Below are positions 1 to 8,076 of a stretch of 64,000 nucleotides of DNA, in pieces. A program made the translations under genes and the position numbers. Source of the stretch: Lachnospiraceae bacterium (lineage in GTDB: Bacteria > Bacillota > Clostridia > Lachnospirales > Lachnospiraceae); assembly GCA_910576125.1 (NCBI GenBank), contig CAJTHM010000027.1, forward strand, positions 1 through 64,000. Direction: 5' to 3'. Numbering within the stretch: position 1 is the first letter of the stretch; the number at the start of each line of letters is the position of its first letter. The notes beneath the pieces were generated by a model. It saw only the letters and a program-made list of their open reading frames with translations, was not told the DNA's origin and searched no databases.

Positions 1-64
1 GCGCATTAGATTGTTTTGCCTGATAATTACAGTATAAAACCGTCAAATGGTAAGACTGACTCCT

Positions 65-123
65 AGAACAATACCGGATGTCTTTATCCCATGAATGGGT
101 GTAAAGACATCCGGTATTGTTCT
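65..123. terminator. Long perfect hairpin, likely terminator
   Basis: A 22-bp perfect inverted repeat (65-86 with 102-123) encloses a 15-nt loop. The right arm runs straight into TTTTCC on the + strand. It looks like an intrinsic terminator for a gene that ends left of the window, or a bidirectional terminator. The stem is unusually long for that role. Confidence 0.6.
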
Positions 124-598
124 TTTCCTTAAGTTAATGACATTGTGATTTTACTGGTCTTTTCCACCAAGCGTTTTCATCGTCGGGAACAGCATGACGT
201 CCGTCAGAAATGAGTTCTGCTGCATCGAGAAATATCTGCAGATCATAGACTTGCTCTTGCCGGGCTGTTTCCGTTTCCGGCTCCACATGGACGATGGCAT
301 AGAAGATTTTCAGATGCCACGATTCCTTCTGCAGCCCCGGTGGAAAATGCAATATTCCACGGGCTGGAGCCCCGCAGGCCACTGGAGGGCAGCTTGACCC
401 TCACAGCCTCCCCGATTCCCGGCCTGACACGGCAGGCTCCATCCTCCTCAACCGGCGGATGAATTCTTTTGCCGGATTCTCTTTCTGCGTTATTGTGCTT
501 TCCGGGCATATGTGCTAAACTTAAGAGCATAAAAGCGTCAGGCTAAGAACTGACGATTGACAAAAAGACTTAGAACAGGCAAAGGAGGCAAAAGGAAC
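124..598. other. Leader/intergenic region before purC, no gene recognised
   Basis: About 475 bases without a convincing gene. Short open frames exist on both strands but none has a good ribosome site plus recognisable protein. A small hairpin, CGTCAG...CTGACG, lies at about 537-556 before purC. I looked for a purine riboswitch core and did not see one. Confidence 0.4.
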
Positions 599-1474
599 AT
601 GACCAATCAAGAATGTAAGCCCGTCAAAGAGGGCAAGGTACGCGAAATCTATGACAACGGCGACAGCCTGATTATGGTGGCAACAGACCGCATCAGCTGT
701 TTTGACGTAATCCTGGGCAACAAGGTGGACAAAAAGGGCGCTGTGCTGACCCAGATGTCCCGTTTCTGGTTCGACATGACAAAGGACATCCTGCCCAACC
801 ACATGATTTCCGTGGATGTAAAGGACATGCCCGAGTTCTTCCGGCAGGAAAGGTTCGACGGCAACAGCATGCTCTGCCGGAAGCTGGAGATGATTCCCGT
901 GGAATGCATCGTACGAGGCTACATCACCGGAAGCGGCTGGGCCAGCTACCAGAAGGACGGCACCGTCTGCGGCATCCGTCTGCCGGAGGGCTTAAAGGAG
1001 TCGGACAAGCTGCCCGAGCCTATCTATACTCCCTCCACCAAGGCGGAAATCGGCGACCATGACGAGAATATCTCCTTTGAGCAGAGCGTGGATTACCTGG
1101 AGAAGCGCTTCCCCGGAAAGGGACAGGAATATGCCGAAAAGCTCCGGGACTACACCATCGCGCTGTATAAAAAGTGCGCGGAGTACGCACTGGGCTGCGG
1201 CATCATCATCGCCGACACGAAGTTCGAGTTCGGCCTGGACGAAGAGGGCAACATCGTCCTGGGAGACGAGATGCTGACCCCGGACAGTTCCCGCTTCTGG
1301 CCTGCGGATGAATATGAGCCTGGCCACGGCCAGCCCTCCTTCGACAAACAGTTCGCCCGGGACTGGCTGAAAGCCAATCCCGGCAACGACTGGATCCTGC
1401 CCGAAGATGTGGTCCGGAAGACCATCGACAAATATCTCCAGGCATATGAGATGCTGACCGGGAAACCGTTATAA
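599..1474 (+). CDS. purC: Phosphoribosylaminoimidazole-succinocarboxamide synthase (SAICAR synthetase)
   Basis: PurC joins CAIR to aspartate with ATP to form SAICAR in de novo purine synthesis, in the cytoplasm. The 291-aa protein has the ATP-grasp-like start VREIYD, the segment VATDRISCFD, the signature VRGYITGSGW, and the C-terminal block IIADTKFEFG followed by GDEMLTPDSSRFWP, all typical of PurC. Length matches the long bacterial form. The start is set by the ribosome site AAAGGAGG at about 580-587; an upstream in-frame ATG at 557 lacks one. The gene is monocistronic here and ends in a strong terminator. Two other purine genes (purB and a purF homologue) lie close by on the opposite strand, so the locus is a split purine cluster. 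Confidence 0.96.
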   Translation: MTNQECKPVKEGKVREIYDNGDSLIMVATDRISCFDVILGNKVDKKGAVLTQMSRFWFDMTKDILPNHMISVDVKDMPEFFRQERFDGNSMLCRKLEMIPVECIVRGYITGSGWASYQKDGTVCGIRLPEGLKESDKLPEPIYTPSTKAEIGDHDENISFEQSVDYLEKRFPGKGQEYAEKLRDYTIALYKKCAEYALGCGIIIADTKFEFGLDEEGNIVLGDEMLTPDSSRFWPADEYEPGHGQPSFDKQFARDWLKANPGNDWILPEDVVRKTIDKYLQAYEMLTGKPL

Positions 1475-1496
1475 TTTTCTCGTATATTTGAGCACC

Positions 1497-1545
1497 AAAA
1501 AGGACTGCCAAACTGGTATTCTCTCCGGGCGGCAGTCCTTTTTCC
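1497..1545 (+). terminator. Intrinsic terminator of purC
   Basis: Stem AAAAAGGACTGCC-type left arm (1497-1509) pairs with 1531-1543, which ends in a T run. It lies 22 bases past the purC stop and would also work for the minus-strand Uma2 remnant. Confidence 0.85.
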
Positions 1546-1546
1546 G

Positions 1547-1873
1547 TCAAATATCAAACAGTTCATCAAAATCTGTCTTCAGATTCAGAAACATGACAAA
1601 CTGCAGAGTTCCTTTGCTTTCGGTCATATTTTTCCGTGGAGTCTGAGATGACTTCCATGATCATCCGTGGAATTCCCGTCAATGACACATTTTTCCGGCT
1701 CTGATATTACAATTTACAGAGACATCCGGAATCACTATTTTATCCTCATTTTCATGCCACTGATATTGCACGCCTTCGCCAAGCACCCGGCATGGGGAGT
1801 CTTTTAACTGCATTCCAATCATGACGACAAAATTATTTATGATAAAGGAGTGTCCAATAAAAGTATTGCGCAT
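1547..1873 (-). pseudogene. Decayed Uma2-family (DUF820) nuclease-like gene
   Basis: Uma2 proteins are PD-(D/E)XK-fold putative endonucleases of unknown role. The first frame holds the central part, with HENEDKIVIPDVSVNC matching the Uma2 'D..YYPDVVV.CD' block. A frameshift near 1679 moves the match to a second frame reading PRMIMEVISDSTEKYDRK, equivalent to the family's P.xVIEVxSxST..xD..K motif. A third frame then gives the tail FLNLKTDFDELFDI before a stop at 1547. The N-terminal quarter is absent. At least two frame changes plus truncation make it non-functional. It lies between purC and an acyltransferase gene on the other strand. The family call is from motif recognition, not a search. 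Confidence 0.7.
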
Positions 1874-1895
1874 TTAAGTACGACCTTACACAAAA

Positions 1896-2660
1896 TCATT
1901 TACAATGCATCACAGAAGCATCGCACATCTCTCCCTGCCGGTTCAGCTGCCTGTCGATGACCGCGGCAATCCTCCCTTTCACCATCTCGGCTATCTCGCC
2001 CGTTTTCATCCTGCCGTATTCCTCATAGTAGATAGGCGTCAGGAAATGTACCTGTGTCTTCACCCTGCGCAGGGAATTCACTCCGAAAGGCTTATAGGAA
2101 TCAATGATGGCCACCGGAACAATCGGAGCTTTTGCCTTGGTGGCGCACTTAAAGGAACCGGCCATAAAGTCCTGCAGCTCATTCTTGTTGTGGTCATAGC
2201 CGCCCTCAGGAAACACGATATAGCGTCTTCCACTTTTCACTTCATCGGCAATCTGCAGGATGGTCTTAAGTTGGGATTTCATATCGGTCTTGTCCAGCCT
2301 GCTGCCCTGCACCAAATCAATGAAAGAATCCGTGATAGGGAGCCTGGAGCGGTAGGCATCTATAACAATGGTACAGGGTTTCGGGTGAGAACTCATGATT
2401 CCCAGCGTGTCATACTTACCCTGATGGTTGGAATACATGACATAGCCGCCCTCCTCAGGCAAAAGCTCCTGCCCGAAGCTCTCCGTCTCTATCCTCCCAT
2501 TGCGCATCATGATGCGAATGCACTTCCGCGCCATCTTATAGCGCTCCTCCTCCGAATAACGCTCCCCATGCCGCTCAATATAATGCGCCTTGCAAATATA
2601 ATAAACCACAAACGGCAAAGAGACCACCACCACATAACATATCCTGATCACATCAAACAC
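1896..2660 (-). CDS. 1-acylglycerol-3-phosphate acyltransferase (PlsC-like)
   Basis: Probable membrane-bound acyltransferase that adds the second acyl chain to lysophosphatidate or a related lysolipid in phospholipid synthesis. The 254-aa protein begins with a hydrophobic anchor (about residues 7-25). It has the catalytic HX4D motif in NHQGKYD (about 90), and the substrate-binding FPEGG motif (about 155), which fits the PlsC family and length. The start appears to be GTG at 2660 with only a weak ribosome site, so the exact N terminus is uncertain. It is separated from the purF homologue upstream by a GC-skewed 200-base gap that contains a hairpin. Substrate cannot be told from sequence. Confidence 0.85.
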   Translation of the reverse strand: MFDVIRICYVVVVSLPFVVYYICKAHYIERHGERYSEEERYKMARKCIRIMMRNGRIETESFGQELLPEEGGYVMYSNHQGKYDTLGIMSSHPKPCTIVIDAYRSRLPITDSFIDLVQGSRLDKTDMKSQLKTILQIADEVKSGRRYIVFPEGGYDHNKNELQDFMAGSFKCATKAKAPIVPVAIIDSYKPFGVNSLRRVKTQVHFLTPIYYEEYGRMKTGEIAEMVKGRIAAVIDRQLNRQGEMCDASVMHCK

Positions 2661-2800
2661 CCCAGACTCAAAAAACTTCTTCCCCTAAATTCCACCTATA
2701 ACCCACAAACCACCAACACCCAAACATCCCCCAGAAAAAACATACTCCAGAAGCCCCTAACCCCCTGGAAAAAATCACACCCTGGAACCCCCACAACCTG

Positions 2801-2829
2801 GAAGAATGCCCGCCCTCCAGGCATTCTTC
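2801..2829 (-). terminator. Hairpin after the purF homologue
   Basis: Stem GAAGAATGCC (2801-2810) pairs with GGCATTCTTC (2820-2829), 36 bases past the purF stop. No strong T run follows on the minus strand, so it may be a terminator of modest strength or a processing hairpin. Confidence 0.45.
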
Positions 2830-2864
2830 CGCGTGAGACGGCCGCGAGCGAACTTCTTCTCCTG

Positions 2865-4271
2865 CTATTCTCTGCCGTCCCAGCAATAGGTACAGAGCTT
2901 CTCCCTGTCAATCCCCACGGACGCAATCATGTCGTCCAGTCTGTGGTAGCGCAGGCTGGTGAAATTCAGCTGCTTTCCGATTCGCTCCACCATCTCCTTG
3001 TACTCCGCTGTATCGGGATCCACATATGCCTTCAAATCAATCTCGCGCCCTTCCTGCTCCATCTCTTTCAGGACTCTTCTGGCTATCAAATCCATCTCCG
3101 ACTTTGACCTGGAAAAATTCAGATATTTGCAGCCGTACATAAGCGGCGGGCACGCAGGCCGGATATGGACTTCCTTTGCGCCGCTGTGGTAGAGGAACTC
3201 CGTGGTCTCCCGCATCTGCGTCCCCCTGACGATGGAATCGTCAATCATCAGCAGGCTCTTCCCCTCTATCAGATCTTTCACGGGAATCAGCTTCATCTTG
3301 GCTATCAGATTCCGCTGGGTCTGTACGGCGGGCATGAACGACCTGGGCCAGGTAGGCGTATATTTCACGAAAGGCCTGGAGAAAGGTATCCCCGATTTGT
3401 TGGCATAGCCGATGGCATGAGCCGTACCGGAATCCGGCACCCCTGCCACGATGTCCGGCTTCACATCATCCCGTTCCGCCAGCAGCGCGCCGCAGTTATA
3501 CCGCATCTTCTCCACGCTGATTCCCTCATAGGAGGAGGTAGGATATCCATAGTATACCCATAAAAAGGTGCAGATTTTCATCTCCTTGCCAGGCTGCATC
3601 AGTGTGTGGACGCCCTCAGGGGTGACCACTGCGATTTCCCCGGGCCCCAGTTCCCTCTGGAACTCATATCCCAGGTTCAGATAGGCAAAGCTTTCAAAAG
3701 AAACACACCATGCGCCCTCTTTCTTCCCCACGGACACCGGCGTCCTGCCGTGCAGATCCCTGGCGGCATATATCCCCTTGGGCGTCATGATCAGCAGGGT
3801 CATGGATCCCTCGATGGACTCCTGGGCATACCGGATGCCCTCCACCAGATTGTCCTTCTGATCCACCAGGTAAGCCACCAGTTCCGTGGCGTTCAAATCC
3901 CCGCCGCTCATCTCCAGAAAATGGGCATGACCCTTGGAAAGCAGCTCCTCTGTCAGCTTCGCCGCATTGTTGATCCTGCCTACCGTAGCAATGGCGTATG
4001 TGCCATGGTGAGAGCGCACCATCAATGGCTGGGGCTCGAAATCCGAGATGCTGCCGATGCCGATGTTTCCCCGCATCTCATTAAAATCCTTGTCGAACTT
4101 TGTCCGAAAAGGAGCGTTTTCTATATTATGTATGGCCCTGTCGAATCCTTTGTCTTTCCCATAGACTACCATTCCTGCCCTTCTGGTACCCAGATGGGAA
4201 TGATAATCCGTTCCGAAATACAAGTCAAAGACGCAATCCTCCTTGGATGCGACACCAAAAAAACCTCCCAT
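2865..4271 (-). CDS. purF: Amidophosphoribosyltransferase homologue lacking the N-terminal nucleophile cysteine
   Basis: PurF makes 5-phosphoribosylamine from PRPP, using ammonia freed from glutamine by an N-terminal glutaminase domain. The C-terminal half has the PRPP loop LLMIDDSIVRGTQ (about 345-357), GVPDSGTAHA and the HIRPACPPL segment. The N terminus reads MGGFFGV where active PurF has CGVFG after processing, so the catalytic Cys is replaced by Gly; there is also no propeptide. The ribosome site AGGAGG sits 6 bases from this ATG, and a nearer upstream ATG (4277, other frame) is too close to use. It follows purB by 107 bases on the same strand, suggesting one operon. It may be ammonia-dependent, or have another role. 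The fold is clear; the activity is inference. Confidence 0.85.
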   Translation of the reverse strand: MGGFFGVASKEDCVFDLYFGTDYHSHLGTRRAGMVVYGKDKGFDRAIHNIENAPFRTKFDKDFNEMRGNIGIGSISDFEPQPLMVRSHHGTYAIATVGRINNAAKLTEELLSKGHAHFLEMSGGDLNATELVAYLVDQKDNLVEGIRYAQESIEGSMTLLIMTPKGIYAARDLHGRTPVSVGKKEGAWCVSFESFAYLNLGYEFQRELGPGEIAVVTPEGVHTLMQPGKEMKICTFLWVYYGYPTSSYEGISVEKMRYNCGALLAERDDVKPDIVAGVPDSGTAHAIGYANKSGIPFSRPFVKYTPTWPRSFMPAVQTQRNLIAKMKLIPVKDLIEGKSLLMIDDSIVRGTQMRETTEFLYHSGAKEVHIRPACPPLMYGCKYLNFSRSKSEMDLIARRVLKEMEQEGREIDLKAYVDPDTAEYKEMVERIGKQLNFTSLRYHRLDDMIASVGIDREKLCTYCWDGRE

Positions 4272-4378
4272 TCCATGCCTCCTGAATAATATTCTCGTTC
4301 CGCAGAATCCCTAAAACCCGCGAACTCAACTCCATCTTTGCTTTCCTGCCGCCTCTGGCGGCCGCTTAGCAAATCTTT

Positions 4379-5884
4379 TCACACTTTGACCTCGGCTTTC
4401 ATGCCCAGCAGCTCCTTATTCTCCTCCAGAACCGGGCGGACCACATCCGATAGGAACGCCTCCACCTGTTCCTTGGAGCGCCCCACATATTTTGCGGGAT
4501 CCATAGACTCCTGCAGTTCCTCCAATGTCATGGAAAATGCGGAATCCGCCGCGATCAGCTCCAGCAGATTGTTCTCCTTGCCCTCTGCCTTCACATTCTT
4601 CCCGGCTTCCATGGAAAGCTCCCGGATGCGCTCATGGAGCTCCTGGCGGTTCCCGCCCAGCTTCACGGCATCCATCATGATATTCTCCGTAGCCATAAAG
4701 GGCAGCTCACTCATCAGATGCCTCTCAATGACTTTCGGATACACCACCAGCCCGTCCACCACGTTCAGGCACAAATCCAGGATGCCGTCCACCGCAAGAA
4801 AGCCCTCCGGAATGGACAGCCTCTTGTTGGCAGAATCGTCCAGCGTCCTCTCGAACCACTGGGTGGCGGAGGTAATCGCCGGATTCAGCGCGTCAATCAT
4901 CACATATCTGGACAGGGACGCGATTCTCTCGCATCTCATGGGATTTCTCTTATAAGCCATGGCAGAGGATCCGATCTGGCTCTTCTCAAATGGCTCCTCC
5001 ACTTCTTTCAGATGCTGGAGCAGGCGGATATCATTGCTCATCTTGTGAGCGGAGGCCGCGATGCCTGCCAGCACATTTGCCACCCTGGTGTCCACCTTTC
5101 TGGAATAGGTCTGGCCGGACACAGGGAAACACTTTTTAAAGCCCATCTTCTCCGCAATCATAGGATCGATTTTGTCGATGGCCTCCTGGTCGCCGCCAAA
5201 CAGTTCCAGGAAAGACGCCTGTGTCCCGGTGGTTCCCTTGGAGCCCAGCAGCTTCATATTGTCCAACACATAATTCAGATCCTCCAGATCCAGATAGAAC
5301 TCCTGGAGCCAAAGTGTGGCCCGCTTTCCCACCGTGGTAGGCTGGGCAGGCTGGAAATGGGTAAAGGCCAGCGTGGGCTGCGCCTTATAATTTTCTGCAA
5401 AATCAGCCAGCTCAGCGATGACATTCACCAGCTTTTTCTTTAAAAGCTTCAATCCTTCCGTCATCACGATGATGTCCGTATTGTCTCCTACATAGCAGGA
5501 GGTGGCTCCCAGATGGATGATGCCCGCCGCCTTAGGGCACTGCTGTCCGTATGCGTACACATGGCTCATGACATCATGGCGGACTTCCCGCTCCCTGGCC
5601 TTTGCCACGTCGTAATTGATATCATCCACATGGGCCTTCATCTCCGCAATCTGCTCATCCGTAATGACGGGCTTTCCGTCCTGGCTTAAGCCAAGCTCTT
5701 TCTCTGTCTCCGCAAGCGCGATCCAGAGCCGCCTCCATGTGCTGAACTTCATGTCCGGAGAAAAAATATACTGCATTTCCCTGCTGGCGTAGCGCTCAGA
5801 CAGAGGGCTTACATATCTGTCCATGGATTGCCTCTCTTCTCTGGAATGTATTTCTTCCATGGAATGTATCTCTTCCATATTCAT
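4379..5884 (-). CDS. purB: Adenylosuccinate lyase
   Basis: PurB cleaves SAICAR to AICAR and adenylosuccinate to AMP, both with fumarate release. The fumarase-superfamily signature GSSAMAYKRNPMRCERI is present at about residues 300-316. From MDRYVSPLSERYAS onward the protein has the usual PurB length (about 480 aa). The best ribosome site (AAAGGAGA) precedes the ATG at 5884, which adds a 20-residue leader made of degenerate six-residue repeats (MEEIHS, MEEIHS, REERQS). A weaker site could start at 5824 (MDRYVS). A sigma-A type promoter lies at 5939-5967. Downstream is the purF homologue, probably co-transcribed. Confidence 0.95.
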   Translation of the reverse strand: MNMEEIHSMEEIHSREERQSMDRYVSPLSERYASREMQYIFSPDMKFSTWRRLWIALAETEKELGLSQDGKPVITDEQIAEMKAHVDDINYDVAKAREREVRHDVMSHVYAYGQQCPKAAGIIHLGATSCYVGDNTDIIVMTEGLKLLKKKLVNVIAELADFAENYKAQPTLAFTHFQPAQPTTVGKRATLWLQEFYLDLEDLNYVLDNMKLLGSKGTTGTQASFLELFGGDQEAIDKIDPMIAEKMGFKKCFPVSGQTYSRKVDTRVANVLAGIAASAHKMSNDIRLLQHLKEVEEPFEKSQIGSSAMAYKRNPMRCERIASLSRYVMIDALNPAITSATQWFERTLDDSANKRLSIPEGFLAVDGILDLCLNVVDGLVVYPKVIERHLMSELPFMATENIMMDAVKLGGNRQELHERIRELSMEAGKNVKAEGKENNLLELIAADSAFSMTLEELQESMDPAKYVGRSKEQVEAFLSDVVRPVLEENKELLGMKAEVKV

Positions 5885-5938
5885 CTACAATCTCCTTTTT
5901 CTATGGTGAAAATGATAAATGATTTTTCCGACGCATTT

Positions 5939-5967
5939 ATCATATCTTACAAAAGACCAGAAGTCAA
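5939..5967 (-). promoter_or_regulatory. Sigma-A type promoter of purB
   Basis: On the minus strand TTGACT (5967-5962), a 17-base spacer and TATGAT (5944-5939). It overlaps the last codons of the coiled-coil gene upstream, so purB can be transcribed separately from that cassette. A hairpin (5914-5921 with 5934-5941) follows in the leader. Confidence 0.65.
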
Positions 5968-7178
5968 TACGCAGAATCCCCGGAATTCCCCTCTTCCACA
6001 GAGCCTCCTTCCTCCATTCCTCTGTACTGCGCCACCATCTCCATGATTTCGGCGGCATAGGCAGGATACTTGTCTGCCACGTCTATGATTTCCTGTCTGG
6101 CAGTCTCAGCGACATTATTGTTGTAGTCCATCTGCTTGCGCAGCGCCTGCCTGCGCTGAATCAGCTCATGGCGCATCTCGACCATCTCGCGCTTGTCCAG
6201 CAGGGCCGCCGCCTTATCCACCCATCTGCCGGGCGTGGCAATCCGGTAATGGGACAGCTTATTCAAAAGCTGCCTGCGGTAATGCTCCGCCTTTCCCTCT
6301 GCTGCCGCGAATTCCCGCCTTTCATCCTTCTCCCTCTGATACTGCTTCCAAAGCCGCCCCAGCGCCGCCGCGCTGTTCGTGCCGTATTTCATATAGAGGT
6401 AATCCGTCAGATTCCTGTTGTTCACATATCGGATTTTTACCTTGTTCTGCAGAAGAATGAGCTTGTTGATCGCTATCTCCACCTGATGCAGCTCCTTGTC
6501 GTCATCCGTATACTTCACCCATGTCACCGTCAGGGCCACTGCCACAGCCGCCACCGCCAGCAGATACCCTAATTGGGTATTCATATGGAAACCGAACTGC
6601 AGAATCACCAGCATCAGGATGCACATGGCGAAAGCGGTCACGAAGATCACCGTCATCCCGCGCAGATTGTCCATAAGACTGTTCAGCTCTTGTCTGCGGT
6701 ATTCATAGGCATGGCGTTCCCTGTCCAGCCTCTGCAGATCCTGCTTCACTTTCCCGCCGTATTCCTCGCACTCTTTCAGCTTTGCGATTCCCTCTTTGAC
6801 TTCGCCTTCGTGCTCCCGCAGTCTGTAATAATCCGCATCCTTCATGCGGTTCTTCCTGCCCCGGTAGCGTTTGCTCTCCTGCTCCAGCGCCACCAGCCTT
6901 CCGGCAATATTGTCCAGGCCCTCCCGTTCCGACTCCGGCAGCGCCTCGATTTCCTCCATATCAGTCAGATAGGAGGTGATCAGGGAATATTCCCCCGTCA
7001 GCAGGCCGATTTCTTTCGTCGCCTCTCCCATCTGTTCCAGGCAGTTGGTGATATACCTGCTCCGCTCCTCCTCCTGGCCGAAGTCCACATCGTCCCTGTC
7101 ATAGACTACGTTTTCCCAGTCCTCGGGACCGCTCTCCTGATATTTTCTTTTCTTGAATAATTTTGACCAAAATCCCAT
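5964..7178 (-). CDS. Coiled-coil membrane protein of unknown function (cassette gene 4)
   Basis: I do not recognise a named family. The 404-aa protein has a charged N terminus and a long coiled coil (about 40-170). Two adjacent membrane segments follow (about 176-195 and 203-222, rich in V, A, L, I), then a second charged helical region. That layout suggests a membrane-anchored scaffold with both arms in the cytoplasm. Ribosome site AAAGGAAA precedes the ATG. It is last in a tight four-gene minus-strand cassette: 13 bases separate it from the gene before it. It probably acts with the Hsp70-fold and repeat proteins encoded upstream. Confidence 0.75.
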   Translation of the reverse strand: MGFWSKLFKKRKYQESGPEDWENVVYDRDDVDFGQEEERSRYITNCLEQMGEATKEIGLLTGEYSLITSYLTDMEEIEALPESEREGLDNIAGRLVALEQESKRYRGRKNRMKDADYYRLREHEGEVKEGIAKLKECEEYGGKVKQDLQRLDRERHAYEYRRQELNSLMDNLRGMTVIFVTAFAMCILMLVILQFGFHMNTQLGYLLAVAAVAVALTVTWVKYTDDDKELHQVEIAINKLILLQNKVKIRYVNNRNLTDYLYMKYGTNSAAALGRLWKQYQREKDERREFAAAEGKAEHYRRQLLNKLSHYRIATPGRWVDKAAALLDKREMVEMRHELIQRRQALRKQMDYNNNVAETARQEIIDVADKYPAYAAEIMEMVAQYRGMEEGGSVEEGNSGDSAY

Positions 7179-7191
7179 TTCTGACTTTCCT

Positions 7192-8046
7192 TTACATTCC
7201 CGCCCGGTAGGCGTCCTTTAAGGCCTGGGCCAGCCGCTCACTGTCCTCATCGAACCTGCGCCTATCCCGGCTCCTTAATTCCCTGCGGTTGCACAGCCGT
7301 AAGTAATCCGGCTGCTGCTCCCATTCGCCCACGGCGCGTTCCAGCTTCTTTTCCAGTTCCAGCGCGCTCATATGCCACTCGCCGTGCTCCGCCGTAAAAG
7401 CCACATACTTCTCCTCTGGCAGCTCCATACGCTTTGCCGACAGATAATCTACGCAATATTCTTCAATCCTGTTCCATTCATAAGCCTGTCTGAAACATTC
7501 CGCGGCCTCCCCGTAGAGCATGAGCCCTGCGAACGCCGCACCTTTATTATGCCAGATTTTCGCAAGAAATTCCTTTTCCCCGGGAGACCCGGAATCCGGT
7601 GCTTCGCTCCCATGCTCCTCCACCTTCCGCAGCAGCTCCTCATAGCCCTGCAGGGCCTGTCTGTATTTCTTCTTCCGCACCAGATAGTCTATCTGGCTCT
7701 TGCGCTTCTCCAGGCCGGTGAGTCCCGCTCCCTGCTTCAGCAGGTTTTCCGTCTCCTCCAGCACGGCCTCGTCAAAAAAGCCCACGTAGCGCAGAATGGC
7801 CAGCACGAAAGCGCTGAGAGACCCCTGTCTGTGCACAAGAGGATAAAGAGCCTTTGCCAGATCCCGCAGGCCGCATTCCTTTTCCACCCAGTCCAACAGC
7901 CTGTCATCCAAAAGAGAAAGGTCCAGCAGAAAGGCATTTTCTTTCATACAAAAGCACAGTTCTTCCATGCTGAAGACATTCGTCCCGATTCCCGGAACAC
8001 AATATGGCATTTTGGCATAATTTCCCACACAGATACTGACACGCAT
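7192..8046 (-). CDS. Hypothetical helical (TPR-like) protein, cassette gene 3
   Basis: A 284-aa protein with no motif I can name. From about residue 110 to 230 it is strongly helical, with segments such as YRQALQGYEELLRK and KGAAFAGLMLYGEAAECFRQAYEW that fit tetratricopeptide-type A/B helices, so it may be a protein-protein adaptor. The N-terminal 20 residues (MRVSICVGNYAKMPYCVPG) look like a small beta/Cys-containing segment. A good ribosome site (GGAGAGGGAG) precedes the ATG. Spacing to the gene before (30 bases) and after (13 bases) supports one operon. Confidence 0.75.
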   Translation of the reverse strand: MRVSICVGNYAKMPYCVPGIGTNVFSMEELCFCMKENAFLLDLSLLDDRLLDWVEKECGLRDLAKALYPLVHRQGSLSAFVLAILRYVGFFDEAVLEETENLLKQGAGLTGLEKRKSQIDYLVRKKKYRQALQGYEELLRKVEEHGSEAPDSGSPGEKEFLAKIWHNKGAAFAGLMLYGEAAECFRQAYEWNRIEEYCVDYLSAKRMELPEEKYVAFTAEHGEWHMSALELEKKLERAVGEWEQQPDYLRLCNRRELRSRDRRRFDEDSERLAQALKDAYRAGM

Positions 8047-8076
8047 CGTTGCCGCTCCCTCTCCTGACCGAATACA

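Noticed and set aside
130..598. Purine riboswitch before purC
   Set aside because: No conserved purine-aptamer core or three-way junction was seen, only a small hairpin.
1905..3107. 400-codon plus-strand open frame
   Set aside because: Antisense to the PlsC-like and PurF-like genes and covers their intergenic gap; no recognisable protein.
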